Shown here piece by piece: positions 16,866-25,308 of a stretch of 64,000 bases of DNA (within the stretch, counting starts at the first letter, position 1; every line of letters starts with the position of its first letter). Below the pieces are notes generated by a model. It searched no databases and was not told the origin of the DNA. It was given only the letters and a program-made list of their open reading frames with translations. Both the position numbers and the translations under genes were made by a program. The stretch comes from an uncultured bacterium (GTDB lineage Bacteria; Bacteroidota; Bacteroidia; Bacteroidales; Bacteroidaceae): assembly GCA_905216025.1 (NCBI GenBank), contig CAJMSE010000016.1:23557-87556 (forward strand), given 5' to 3'.

Positions 16866-17273
16866 ATGAAGAAAATAATACTCATGTCGCTGATGCTCAT
16901 CTGCGCCGTTGTCTTCGCATCGGCACAGGGCAACGCCGAGAAGAAACCGGCCGAAATCAAGTTTGAGAAGACCACGCACGACTTCGGAAAGTTCTCCGAA
17001 TCGTCGCCCAAGGTGACCTGCACTTTCAACTACACGAACGTGGGCGAGACACCGCTGATCATCAATCAGGCCGTGGCAAGTTGCGGATGCACCGTGCCGG
17101 AATATACCAAGGCTCCGGTGATGCCGGGACAGAAAGGACAGATTAAGGTGACCTACAACGGCACGGGCAAGTTTCCCGGACCGTTCAAGAAGGTCATCAC
17201 CATCAGGACAAACGGCACCGTGGAGATGGTGAGGCTCTATGTCAAGGGAGACATGGAGGAAGTGAAGAAATAA
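16866..17273 (+). CDS. DUF1573 secreted Ig-like protein
   Basis: 135 residues with signal peptide MKKIILMSLMLICAVVFASA. The rest is one DUF1573 domain: IKFEKTTHDFGKFSESSPKV, TCTFNYTNVGETPLIINQAVASCGCTVPEYTK, then VMPGQKGQIKVTYN. The ASCGCT signature (here VASCGCTVPEY) is characteristic and its two Cys may form a disulfide. The domain has an immunoglobulin-like fold and is very common in Bacteroidetes, usually in the periplasm or on the outer membrane; no biochemical role is established. It has its own promoter with an unusual inverted repeat and ends in a hairpin shared with the convergent DUF3078 gene. Confidence 0.92.
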   Translation: MKKIILMSLMLICAVVFASAQGNAEKKPAEIKFEKTTHDFGKFSESSPKVTCTFNYTNVGETPLIINQAVASCGCTVPEYTKAPVMPGQKGQIKVTYNGTGKFPGPFKKVITIRTNGTVEMVRLYVKGDMEEVKK

Positions 17274-17276
17274 ATA

Positions 17277-17309
17277 GCTTCAGCTACTCTCAGAAGGAGT
17301 AGCTGAAGC
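17277..17309. terminator. Hairpin between convergent genes
   Basis: A perfect 13-bp stem (17277-17289 with 17297-17309, 7-nt loop) overlaps the stop of the DUF3078 gene and starts 4 nt after the DUF1573 stop. There is no T-tract, so termination strength is uncertain. Confidence 0.55.
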
Positions 17310-18588
17310 CTAACGAACTGTATTCCTTAAACTGCCAGTAGTTCCAGTCGTCGTCGCGCCTCGTGGAATCGTCGAAACGCGGATAGAGGAATATATTGGC
17401 ACTTATATATCGGCTGACATGCAGTGATATGGTGTTTTCCCACTCTATCAGAGAACGCTCGTAGGTGGTGAAACAGTAGAGGCGTGTCTGCCATTTTACC
17501 ATATCTGTTATTTTCCAGGTAAGGTTTGTGGTGAGCTGCGAACCGAAATCCTCGAGCGTGCGGTGGTCTCCCTTTATGCCATAGCGCGATGCAAGGTTCT
17601 TGCGGTCTACATAACGGAAGTTGAACGAGAGGAACGACAGGTTGATGTTACCCGTCAGCCGCTTGTTCTTCGTCTCCACGGCATAGTCCATACCAAGACC
17701 GATGTTGAGGTTGAAAGGCGACATGAAGTCGGAATATACATTCTTGTCGTTCGACTTCAGGCCTGTGGTAAACTGCGTATAGGCAAGCAGTTGCAGGGTG
17801 TAGTACCACCGGTTTGCAGCCTGCAGGCCCAGCCGGCCGGTGTATCTGATAAGGTCTGTTGTTGTCTTGAACTTGTGAAGGGTGTCCGAGCGCGAGGTCT
17901 GAAAACCGAGTTTCAGCTCCAGCTTGTTGTCGAACTTCAGCCGCTGCTTGTTGTTGTAGTTGGCATTCAGCGTTATCCCTGCCACCATCGAGTAGTTGCT
18001 CTCGCCTCCCTTATACCAGTTTTCCGATATATAGTTTTGCAGAAACTGCAGGTTGTGGTCGCCGGAGAACGTCCAGAAGTTCGGCTTCCGCACCATCACC
18101 TGAACCGGAACAGGCTCCGGTTCATCCGGCACGGGCTCCACCCTGTCGGCCAGCTCTATCTCCTGCCTTATCGGCTTGTCTATGTCCGCTACCAGCCGGC
18201 CGCTCTTCTTCAGCCTGCTCTCGTTGTTGGTGATGAGCCACGGCTTGGAGAGATATACGTGAAGCAAGGCATTATCCACGGCATCGGCCACGGCATCGGA
18301 GCCGGCGCCTGAGCCGGCGGTGCCGAGAGCCTTTGCCGCCGGCGAGTGATAAAACGTCAGCGGGGCGAACAGGCGGTAGAACCGGCCGTCGTCGCTCTCG
18401 CCGCGCAGCGAGTCGTTGACACGGGCAAGCGAGTCTATACGCACCCGCAACGCATCTATAGAGTCGGTATATGCACGCACAACCGCCAGCGTATCCACCT
18501 TGGGGGCACGGCGCATGCGACGCTGGCCGACGGCCTCGGCAGACACGGCGGATAGTGCGAGAAACACTATTAAATATTTAAGATTCAC
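17290..18588 (-). CDS. DUF3078 outer-membrane beta-barrel protein
   Basis: 432 residues. A signal peptide (MNLKYLIVFLALSAVSAEAVG) is followed by a coiled-coil-like stretch (VRAYTDSIDALRVRIDSLAR) and a linker rich in Pro and Glu (EPVPDEPEPVPVQV). From about residue 165 the DUF3078 domain reads PNFWTFSGDHNLQFLQNYIS, NWYKGGESNYSMVAGITLNANY, then alternating aromatic strands to the end (YWQFKEYSSLGFSYSF). The last residue is Phe, as usual for Bam-assembled outer-membrane barrels. Conserved in Bacteroidetes; function unknown, probably structural or transport. Convergent with the DUF1573 gene. Confidence 0.88.
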   Translation of the reverse strand: MNLKYLIVFLALSAVSAEAVGQRRMRRAPKVDTLAVVRAYTDSIDALRVRIDSLARVNDSLRGESDDGRFYRLFAPLTFYHSPAAKALGTAGSGAGSDAVADAVDNALLHVYLSKPWLITNNESRLKKSGRLVADIDKPIRQEIELADRVEPVPDEPEPVPVQVMVRKPNFWTFSGDHNLQFLQNYISENWYKGGESNYSMVAGITLNANYNNKQRLKFDNKLELKLGFQTSRSDTLHKFKTTTDLIRYTGRLGLQAANRWYYTLQLLAYTQFTTGLKSNDKNVYSDFMSPFNLNIGLGMDYAVETKNKRLTGNINLSFLSFNFRYVDRKNLASRYGIKGDHRTLEDFGSQLTTNLTWKITDMVKWQTRLYCFTTYERSLIEWENTISLHVSRYISANIFLYPRFDDSTRRDDDWNYWQFKEYSSLGFSYSF

Positions 18589-18612
18589 AGCTTATACTAT
18601 TAATACTTTTTG

Positions 18613-18620
18613 CAAAGTTA
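18613..18620 (-). promoter_or_regulatory. -7 element of the DUF3078 gene
   Basis: TAACTTTG on the minus strand, 25 nt before ATG 18588; no clear TTG at the usual distance. Confidence 0.5.
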
Positions 18621-18723
18621 AGGATTATTAGGCAAAAGACAGGGCAGATGTAGTGAATTTCTGTTAAACGGTAGCTGTATTGTATATTTTTGAGCACGGA
18701 GGCATGGAGACACTGAGGCGCAT

Positions 18724-19668
18724 CTAAAGGCGGAAGCGCACGATAAGGGGCAGATGGTCGCTCACGCCGGCGGGCGAATAGCGCATGCCGACGAAGCTGC
18801 GGCGGGGCTGCACGCCGCCATACACGGCATCTTCCTCGATGAGAAAGGGGGCATCGCCCACCCGCGACGCCTCGAAGCGGGTCAGGATGGAACCGCCGGC
18901 GAAGACATGGTCGAGGCTTCCCCAGCGTCCCTTATACCGGTATGTCCCGGCAACGCCTCCCCTGCCCTTTGCCCCCGCGGTGACGTCGGTGAGGCCTCCG
19001 GAGACAAAGCAGGCAACCGAGCGGTCTGACGCGTAGGCATTGAAGTCGCCGGCAACGATGATGCCGGCATCTGGAGACAAGGCGCGTATGGAGTCGACAG
19101 CGGCAAGCACCGTGCCGGCAACGGCCATGCGGAAGGGCCGCGAGAAGCGTTCGCCGCCATGACGGCTCGGAGCGTGCACGACGAAGATATGGAGGGTGTC
19201 GCCGGTGATGATGCGGCCGGAGACATACAGAATGTCGCGCGTAGGCCTCATGCCCTTCACCGGCCCGGGACGGAGCGAACGGTGGCTGACGGGCGAGAAG
19301 GAGAACGGTGAGTACAGCAGTGCCACGTCGATGCCGCGGCGGTCGGGCGAGTCGGTCATGATATACTCATAGCCGGCATTGCGCAGGAGCGAGCGCCGCG
19401 TGAGATCGCGCATCACGCTGTCGTTCTCCACCTCGCAGAGTGCCACGAGGTCGGGAAGGGTGTCGTCGTCAGGCGTGAATCCGCAGCTGATGATGCCGCG
19501 CGCGATGTTGTTCACCTTGCCCCAATAGCGCCGCGGCGTCCACCGCCTTACGCCGCTGGGCAGGAACTCGGTGTCCTCCTTGCCCTCATCGTGCATGAAG
19601 TCAAAGAGATTCTCGCAGTTAAGTTCCACCAAAGTGAGGAACGAGGCAAGGAGAAGACTCAGAAACAA
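18724..19668 (-). CDS. Endonuclease/exonuclease/phosphatase (EEP) family protein, secreted
   Basis: 314 residues beginning with a hydrophobic signal segment (MFLSLLLASFLTLVELN). The EEP fold shows as LNCENLFDF (first Asn/Glu metal site), PDLVALCEVEND (catalytic Glu), SPDRRGIDVALLYSPFSFSP, IFVVHAPSRHGGE, IIVAGDFNAYASD (GDFN metal and base site) and the terminal VSDHLPLIVRF (catalytic SDH). All key residues are present, so it should be an active Mg-dependent phosphoesterase in the periplasm or outside: a DNase or a phosphatase for lipids or sugars. It follows the POT gene after a strong hairpin at 19734-19784, so it may be expressed separately. Confidence 0.9.
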   Translation of the reverse strand: MFLSLLLASFLTLVELNCENLFDFMHDEGKEDTEFLPSGVRRWTPRRYWGKVNNIARGIISCGFTPDDDTLPDLVALCEVENDSVMRDLTRRSLLRNAGYEYIMTDSPDRRGIDVALLYSPFSFSPVSHRSLRPGPVKGMRPTRDILYVSGRIITGDTLHIFVVHAPSRHGGERFSRPFRMAVAGTVLAAVDSIRALSPDAGIIVAGDFNAYASDRSVACFVSGGLTDVTAGAKGRGGVAGTYRYKGRWGSLDHVFAGGSILTRFEASRVGDAPFLIEEDAVYGGVQPRRSFVGMRYSPAGVSDHLPLIVRFRL

Positions 19669-19733
19669 GGTGTACTGGATTTAACGGTTAACGCCGCGCC
19701 GGCGCCTTACGGCACTTGCCGCGGCAAGAAACG

Positions 19734-19784
19734 AGCCCGAAGCCGGAGCCCCACGTCAGCAAGACGCGGCTCCGGCTCCGGGCT
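19734..19784. terminator. Strong hairpin after the POT transporter gene
   Basis: 17-nt arms (19734-19750 and 19768-19784) pair with one mismatch and are GC-rich (AGCCCG...CGGGCT). It lies 40 nt after the POT stop. The minus-strand trailing sequence CGTTTCTTG is a weak T-tract. Confidence 0.55.
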
Positions 19785-19823
19785 TTATATTATATGATAG
19801 CTTTCTTTCGGAAGTTCATCGAA

Positions 19824-21356
19824 TCAGCAGACCTTCTCGAGACGCTTCATCATCGCGAACATGAAGATTGCCGCAATGAGGCAGACGGACATGAACACGG
19901 CCCAGCAGATCCACAGAGGCACGGTGCCCCAGAGGGTTCCGCCGACAGCCACGAGCTGGTTGCCGATGGCCGTGGCCACGAACCAGCCGCCCATCATCAT
20001 ACCCTTGTACTTGGGAGGAGCAACCTTCGACACGAACGAGATGCCCATCGGAGAGAGCAGCAGCTCGCCGAACGTGAGGATGAGGTATACGCCTATCAGC
20101 AGGTTGGGCGTCACATCGGCCACATGCACGGCCACGGGCTCACCGTCGGGACCGGGTGCCACCTGTGGCGTGGGCAGGCCGAACGAGAAGAACATCAGCA
20201 TGGCGAAGGCTGCGGCGGCAATAATCATGCCGTATGCAATCTTGCGCGGGGCTGAAGGCTCCTTGCCCTTGGCGGCCAGCGTGCCGAAGATGGCCATCGA
20301 CACAGGCGTCAGGGCCACCACATAGAACGGGTTGAACTGCTGGAAGATGGGGGCCGACACGTCGACGGCACCCGTCATCTGCTGATATTTCCACACGAGG
20401 ATGCCAACTGCTGCGATGATGACGGCAGCGGAAATGCCCTTGGTCTTGGCGGTCTTGCCCTGGAAAAGGGAGAAGCCTGCATAGACGATGAAGATGATGA
20501 GCACGAGGTTCCACACGTCGAAGGCCATGCCCTGCACGCCCTCGGCGGAACGGGCCGTGAACTCATCGGCAAAATATGTCAGCGAAAGACCGTTCTGATG
20601 GAACGCCATCCAGAAGAATATCACCACGGCAAACACAAGGCACAGGGCGGTGATGCGCTGCTTCGTCTCGGCCGGAGAGAGTTCCTCGGCCACGGCCTCG
20701 CTGCCCTTGGCAGCCGCCTTGACAGTGCCTTCTGTATGCTTGAACGTGCTGCGGAACGCGTAATAGATGGCTATCGAGAGAATGAGCGACGCGCAAGCCA
20801 CGGCAAACGAGAAGTGATAGGCATCGTTGGATGAATATCCCAATGACACCTCGGCATACTCCTTGATCTTTATCGCCATGGTCGGGGCAAAGAGCGCACC
20901 GATGTTTATGGCCATATAGAATATGGAGAAACCGGAGTCGCGGCGGGCCGCATACTTGGGATCGTCGTACAGATTACCCACCATCACCTGCAGGTTACCC
21001 TTGAACAGGCCCGTGCCGAAGCCTATCAGCAGCAGCGAGGCGAGCATCACCACGAGAGCCACCGTGTCGCCGCCGAGCGGTACCGACAGGAGCAGATAGC
21101 CGGCAAACATGATCATGATGCCGGTAGTCACCATCTTTCCGAAACCGAACTTGTCGGCAAGCATGCCGCCGAAGAGCGGGAAAAAATAGACGAGCATCAG
21201 AAAACCACTGTATATCCAGCCGGCCGCACTGGCCGACAGACCGTAGTTTGCGCGCAGGAATAGCGCGAACACGGCAAGCATCGTGTAATAGCCGAAACGC
21301 TCGCCGGTGTTGGCCAATGCAAGAGCATAGAGGCCTTTAGGTTGTCCTTCAAACAT
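19824..21356 (-). CDS. POT/PTR2 family proton-coupled peptide transporter
   Basis: 510 residues, about 14 transmembrane helices, inner membrane. The first helix carries the family signature in altered form: NTGERFGYYTM, where the usual ExxERFxYY has Asn in place of the first Glu. FKGNLQVMVGNLYDD and DSGFSIFYMAINIGALFAPT are the second POT signature region. The C-terminal FGELLLSPMGISFVSKVAPPKYKGMMMG matches the conserved TM10-11 block. It imports di- and tripeptides with protons. It is the last gene of the run starting at pyrG and lies 2 nt after the barrel protein; with the S9 peptidase and the MFS carrier upstream it points to peptide use. Confidence 0.95.
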   Translation of the reverse strand: MFEGQPKGLYALALANTGERFGYYTMLAVFALFLRANYGLSASAAGWIYSGFLMLVYFFPLFGGMLADKFGFGKMVTTGIMIMFAGYLLLSVPLGGDTVALVVMLASLLLIGFGTGLFKGNLQVMVGNLYDDPKYAARRDSGFSIFYMAINIGALFAPTMAIKIKEYAEVSLGYSSNDAYHFSFAVACASLILSIAIYYAFRSTFKHTEGTVKAAAKGSEAVAEELSPAETKQRITALCLVFAVVIFFWMAFHQNGLSLTYFADEFTARSAEGVQGMAFDVWNLVLIIFIVYAGFSLFQGKTAKTKGISAAVIIAAVGILVWKYQQMTGAVDVSAPIFQQFNPFYVVALTPVSMAIFGTLAAKGKEPSAPRKIAYGMIIAAAAFAMLMFFSFGLPTPQVAPGPDGEPVAVHVADVTPNLLIGVYLILTFGELLLSPMGISFVSKVAPPKYKGMMMGGWFVATAIGNQLVAVGGTLWGTVPLWICWAVFMSVCLIAAIFMFAMMKRLEKVC

Positions 21357-21358
21357 AA

Positions 21359-22117
21359 TTATTTAATTTTAGGGTTATTAGTCTTTACTATATCGAAGAG
21401 GTATGTCAGCTTGACGACTATGCTTCCGATATTGCTACGGCCGAAATAGTCGCGCTTTGAGTTGTTGAAAATATCGCCGAGACCGTAGTAGTAGCGGCCC
21501 TCGAGCATGAAATGGCCCACCTTGGGATGGGAATATTCGAGGCCGAGACCCGCCGCTATGCCGTAGTCGAACTTGCGCTGGATATCGAGCGTGTCCTGTA
21601 CGGCATCGCGCATGGCACTCACGCGGTCGGCCACATTGCGCTTGTCGTAGTCGAAATTAGACTTGACCTTATCGCCGAGGAAGAAGCCTACCTGCGGTCC
21701 GGCCTGGAAAAAGAACTGGAATCCCTTGCGCTCCCGTCCCCACCCGAGGCGTGCGAACATGGGCACCTGCACGTATGTGAGTGTCCGCTGATATTCCTCC
21801 GGCAAGCCGGTATGGGCGTTGACGACGGGCTGGTCGCCCACCGTGAGTATGTCTTCCTTCCATCCCACCTGGGCGAAGTTTACCTCGCCGACAAGCGCAC
21901 AGATGCTCTTGAAATACTTTTCGCACGTATACCTGACTGTGAAACCGCCGGTGATGCCGCCGAGAGTGGTCTGCGGGACGTCGGGGTTGAAGCCTACGTT
22001 GCTCATCATGTAACCGCCGTTCACGCCGACGCTCAGCTCACTGCGATGCTCACCTATCTGCGAGAAGGCACTGACTGCAAGTCCGGACAGCAATATGAGG
22101 GTGATGAATCTGCGCAT
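21359..22117 (-). CDS. PorT-like outer-membrane beta-barrel protein
   Basis: 252 residues with signal peptide MRRFITLILLSGLAVSAFS. The rest is an eight-strand-type barrel of the PF13568 (PorT family) kind: ELSVGVNGGYMMSNVGFNPD, GGITGGFTVRYTCEKYFKS, LTYVQVPMFARLGWGRERK, FQFFFQAGPQVGFFLGDKVK, GIAAGLGLEYSHPKVGHFML and the final GSIVVKLTYLFDIV. The family name does not imply a role in T9SS. Gaps to both neighbours are 1-2 nt, so it is translated with the LysM protein and the transporter. Confidence 0.87.
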   Translation of the reverse strand: MRRFITLILLSGLAVSAFSQIGEHRSELSVGVNGGYMMSNVGFNPDVPQTTLGGITGGFTVRYTCEKYFKSICALVGEVNFAQVGWKEDILTVGDQPVVNAHTGLPEEYQRTLTYVQVPMFARLGWGRERKGFQFFFQAGPQVGFFLGDKVKSNFDYDKRNVADRVSAMRDAVQDTLDIQRKFDYGIAAGLGLEYSHPKVGHFMLEGRYYYGLGDIFNNSKRDYFGRSNIGSIVVKLTYLFDIVKTNNPKIK

Positions 22118-22118
22118 A

Positions 22119-23492
22119 TCAGTAATATATTGTCTCTATCCTGTGGCCCGGAGTGTAGTGAACGAAAAGGATGCTGCGGTTCTGATGGCCGCCGTTACCC
22201 ACTTTCTCGAAGTGCAGCGGGGTCTGTATCGGAGTGTATCCGACAACGCCCTTTGCTCCGGCAAAGCTCTTGCCGTAGAGATGGAGGCCCTTGATGAAAT
22301 AGTATGCCTGGTCGAATCCGGTGATGGCGAAGCGCGGCAGGGCCTGCATCATATCCGCATGGAAGTTCCACCGGTATTTCTGCTCCATGCGCGCGGTCTG
22401 CGCCGACAGCGGATTGGTGTAGAAATTGGCGGGGATGAACGTGTTGTACTTGTAGAAATTGTCAAGGTTATACTTCGTATACATCATCCATTCGGTATAT
22501 CCGAACATGGATATGGACAGCTTGGGACTGTTCATCGACAGGTTGTTCAGCTTAGCAAAGGCTACGTTCAGCTCGGGCGAGCGGCCCGTGTTGAGGATTA
22601 CCACGTTCGGCTGCGTCGTGCTGAAAGACTTGGCAAACGCCTGCTCGCCCGACTTCAGGTTCGTAATGGAGTAGTTGCGCCCCATCGTCTCCATCCTCCT
22701 GCGCAGTCCGAAGGTGAACACGCCCTTCTTGCTCGTGGTGTCATTGCAGTCGATGAAGACGGTGTGATAGCCCTGGAACTTCTCGAGGAAGCGGTTTATC
22801 ACGGCCTCGTTGTAGTCGTTCGGGTTCTGATATACCTGGAAGATGTTGCGGTTCGAGTACAGTTCGGGAGTGTTTATGGAGAACGGTATGAGCACCTTGA
22901 TGTCGTGGGCACGCGCGAAATCGGACAGCGGCTTGACCTGCTTGGAATACAGCGGACCTATGATGAGGTCGAGGCGGGCCGCCTCCTTATCCTTCAGCGT
23001 CTTGCTGATGTCTGCCTCTTCGGGCACGTTCCACGCATGGATGGAGACGGAGATGTTGTTTTTCTTGAGACTGTCGCATGCCATGAGCACACCGCGGTAA
23101 TACTCGACCATGCGCTTTCCGTCGCCGTTCTCGTCGTGCAGGGGAAGCATCACCCCCACCCTTATCTCCCTGCGGCGCATGTCGGTCTCGCCGGTGGCCT
23201 GCTCCTTTGATGCAGACGCGTTGCCGGCAGCCGCCGATGCGGGCAACTCCTTCGACGGATAGGGAATCACGATGAAGTCTCCTTTCTTCAGTTCATAGCC
23301 CGGCTTGGTCATGTCGGGGTTCGCCTTTATCAGCTCGTCCACAGTAAGGCCGTTGTCGCGGGCAATCCCGAAGATGGTCTCCTTGCGCTTGACCTTGTGT
23401 ATTTCCTTCCACTTGCCGGTCTGCGCGGCAGCATTCTCAAACGCGAATGCTGCCGCGGCAAACAATATGGCATATCTCAAAAATCGTCTCAT
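22119..23492 (-). CDS. LysM plus type-1 periplasmic-binding-protein fold (LpoA-like) protein
   Basis: 457 residues. A signal peptide (MRRFLRYAILFAAAAFAFENAAAQ) is followed by one LysM domain at about 30-78 (HKVKRKETIFGIARDNGLTV, then DFIVIPYP). From residue ~110 to the end there is a periplasmic binding protein fold of the amino-acid ABC/LpoA type: IRVGVMLPLHDENGDGKRMV, LDLIIGPLYSKQVKPLSDFA, IKVLIPFSI, NVVILNTGRS. LysM binds peptidoglycan, and the combination suggests a wall-anchored sensor or activator, for example of a peptidoglycan synthase as known for LpoA in other bacteria. No ABC permease is nearby, so a transport role is unlikely. It lies 1 nt before the barrel gene. Confidence 0.85.
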   Translation of the reverse strand: MRRFLRYAILFAAAAFAFENAAAQTGKWKEIHKVKRKETIFGIARDNGLTVDELIKANPDMTKPGYELKKGDFIVIPYPSKELPASAAAGNASASKEQATGETDMRRREIRVGVMLPLHDENGDGKRMVEYYRGVLMACDSLKKNNISVSIHAWNVPEEADISKTLKDKEAARLDLIIGPLYSKQVKPLSDFARAHDIKVLIPFSINTPELYSNRNIFQVYQNPNDYNEAVINRFLEKFQGYHTVFIDCNDTTSKKGVFTFGLRRRMETMGRNYSITNLKSGEQAFAKSFSTTQPNVVILNTGRSPELNVAFAKLNNLSMNSPKLSISMFGYTEWMMYTKYNLDNFYKYNTFIPANFYTNPLSAQTARMEQKYRWNFHADMMQALPRFAITGFDQAYYFIKGLHLYGKSFAGAKGVVGYTPIQTPLHFEKVGNGGHQNRSILFVHYTPGHRIETIYY

Positions 23493-23556
23493 AGATCTGT
23501 TCCGGTCAGTAAATCCTTGCTGTTCACTATATGGCGGCCATGCCGTGGCCGCACGC

Positions 23557-25212
23557 TTATTTGATGTTCGGCTCCTCGAGACCGAGACCTTTCTTCTTGT
23601 CGACAGCCTTGAGGATGAATCCGAGGATGAGCGCTGCCACGCCGAGGCATGCCAGCATCACGAGCGGCGCCGTGTAGTCGTATGACACTGCGGCTTCCTC
23701 GGGGGTGATGAGACCGTTCTGCAAGTCGGCGACGAGCTGCGGATTGGTGCTGTCGAGAACCTTTCCGATGAGCATCGGGAAGAGCCAGAGGCCGATATTC
23801 TGAATCCAGAAGATGAGCGCATAGGCACTTCCGATAATCTTGGCATCTACCAGCTTCGGCACGCTCGGCCACAGGGAAGCGGGCACGAGAGAGAACGAAG
23901 CGCCGAGGACGAGTATCGTAAGGTAGGCTATCATGACACCTCCGACGGCGCTGTCCCTGAACATCGGGAGCACGAAAGCGAACGTGAGGTGGCACGCAAT
24001 GAGCAGGATAGAACCGAGAACGAGCATCGACGCGGCCTTACCCTTATGGTCTACATAGTTTCCGAGGATGGGGGTGATGCCCACGGCGAGCAGCGGGAAC
24101 ACGGCAAAGACGGTCTCGGCGCTCTGGCGCATATAGCCCATGCAGCAGAAAACGACGAGCGCGACGACGGCCACGACGAGCAGTCCGTATTTCATCTCCT
24201 TCTTCTTGGAGAAGTTGCTGGCAAACGATGCGGCTGCAACGATGAGCATGATGATATACTGGATGACGGTCACGGTGTTGCCGGCCCAGAACGAATCGGG
24301 GTCGACAGCGGTGAAGGTGAGGTTGCACTGGAGCATGTTCACAGCGTATTTCTGGAACGGGAAGATTGCCGAATAGTAGAGGACGCAGAGCAATGCCACG
24401 AGCCAAAAGCCGCTGCTCGACAGTATCTTGCCGAGGTCGCTTATCTTGAAGGGGTCGTCTTTCTCCTCGGCCTCACCGGTCTGAGCGTCGAGTTTCTTGT
24501 CCATGAAGAAGTATACGATGAACATGATGAGGGCTATCATGAGCAGAACGACACCGAAGGCCACGCTGCGCGACACGTCGATATTGCCTCCGAGACGGGC
24601 GAACACGGGCGAGAAAATCATGCACGTGGCCACGCCGAGGCGTGCAAGAGCCATCTCAGAGCCCATGGCGAGAGCCATCTCGCGGCCCTTGAACCACTTG
24701 ACGATACCGCGCGACACCGTGATGCCTGCCATCTCGCATCCGCAACCGAATATCATGAAGCCCACGGCGGCAAACTTTGCCGAGGCGGGCATGCCGAGAT
24801 AGAACGGCGAGATGCCCAGTTCGTCGAATCCGGGGATGTAGTTGAGGTTGTCGTTAAACCATACTTCGAGCCCGCTGCCCACGAAACTGTCGGTGACGGC
24901 ATACCAGTTGATGACGGCTCCGGCAAGCATGACAAGGCCCGAAAGCACTGCCGTGAACCTCACGCCCATCTTGTCGAGGATGATTCCGGCGAAGATAAGG
25001 AAGAAAACAAATACATTGAGGAATGTCTCAGAGCCCTGCATGGTTCCGAATGCGGTGGAGTCCCATCCGCGTGTAGACTGCATCAGGTCCTTGATAGGTG
25101 AAAGGATGTCCATGAATATGTATGAACAAAACATGGCAAAAGCAAGAAACAGGAGCACCGTCCAACGCACGGCGGCCGAGTCTCTCAATGTTGTTTTAAC
25201 GTTTTCAGTCAT
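23557..25212 (-). CDS. Major facilitator superfamily transporter (MFSD1-like)
   Basis: 551 residues with about 12 transmembrane helices. The N-terminus VRWTVLLFLAFAMFCSYIFMDILSPI is helix 1. The conserved loop SRGIVKWFKGREMALAMGSEMALARLG and the C-terminal domain with YALIFWIQNIGLWLFPMLIG resemble the MFSD1-like group of Bacteroidetes carriers, whose animal relative exports dipeptides from lysosomes. A cytoplasmic loop at about 235-260 is acidic (EAEEKDD). Substrate is unproven; its place between an S9 peptidase and a POT transporter suggests peptides or amino acids. It starts 96 nt after the peptidase stop. Confidence 0.88.
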   Translation of the reverse strand: MTENVKTTLRDSAAVRWTVLLFLAFAMFCSYIFMDILSPIKDLMQSTRGWDSTAFGTMQGSETFLNVFVFFLIFAGIILDKMGVRFTAVLSGLVMLAGAVINWYAVTDSFVGSGLEVWFNDNLNYIPGFDELGISPFYLGMPASAKFAAVGFMIFGCGCEMAGITVSRGIVKWFKGREMALAMGSEMALARLGVATCMIFSPVFARLGGNIDVSRSVAFGVVLLMIALIMFIVYFFMDKKLDAQTGEAEEKDDPFKISDLGKILSSSGFWLVALLCVLYYSAIFPFQKYAVNMLQCNLTFTAVDPDSFWAGNTVTVIQYIIMLIVAAASFASNFSKKKEMKYGLLVVAVVALVVFCCMGYMRQSAETVFAVFPLLAVGITPILGNYVDHKGKAASMLVLGSILLIACHLTFAFVLPMFRDSAVGGVMIAYLTILVLGASFSLVPASLWPSVPKLVDAKIIGSAYALIFWIQNIGLWLFPMLIGKVLDSTNPQLVADLQNGLITPEEAAVSYDYTAPLVMLACLGVAALILGFILKAVDKKKGLGLEEPNIK

Positions 25213-25308
25213 TTGTTTTTTTGTATTTTATTGTTATTTTTATTCCTTAACACTGTTGCCGCATGCTGTCTCGCGCATCCGCGGGACGGCACACGGCTAT
25301 CTGACGCC

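Noticed and set aside
23989..25101. 370-codon open frame opposite the MFS carrier; also 22095-23210 opposite the LysM protein
   Set aside because: Antisense to membrane or binding-protein genes with clear motifs; His/Glu/Arg-rich product without any fold signal.
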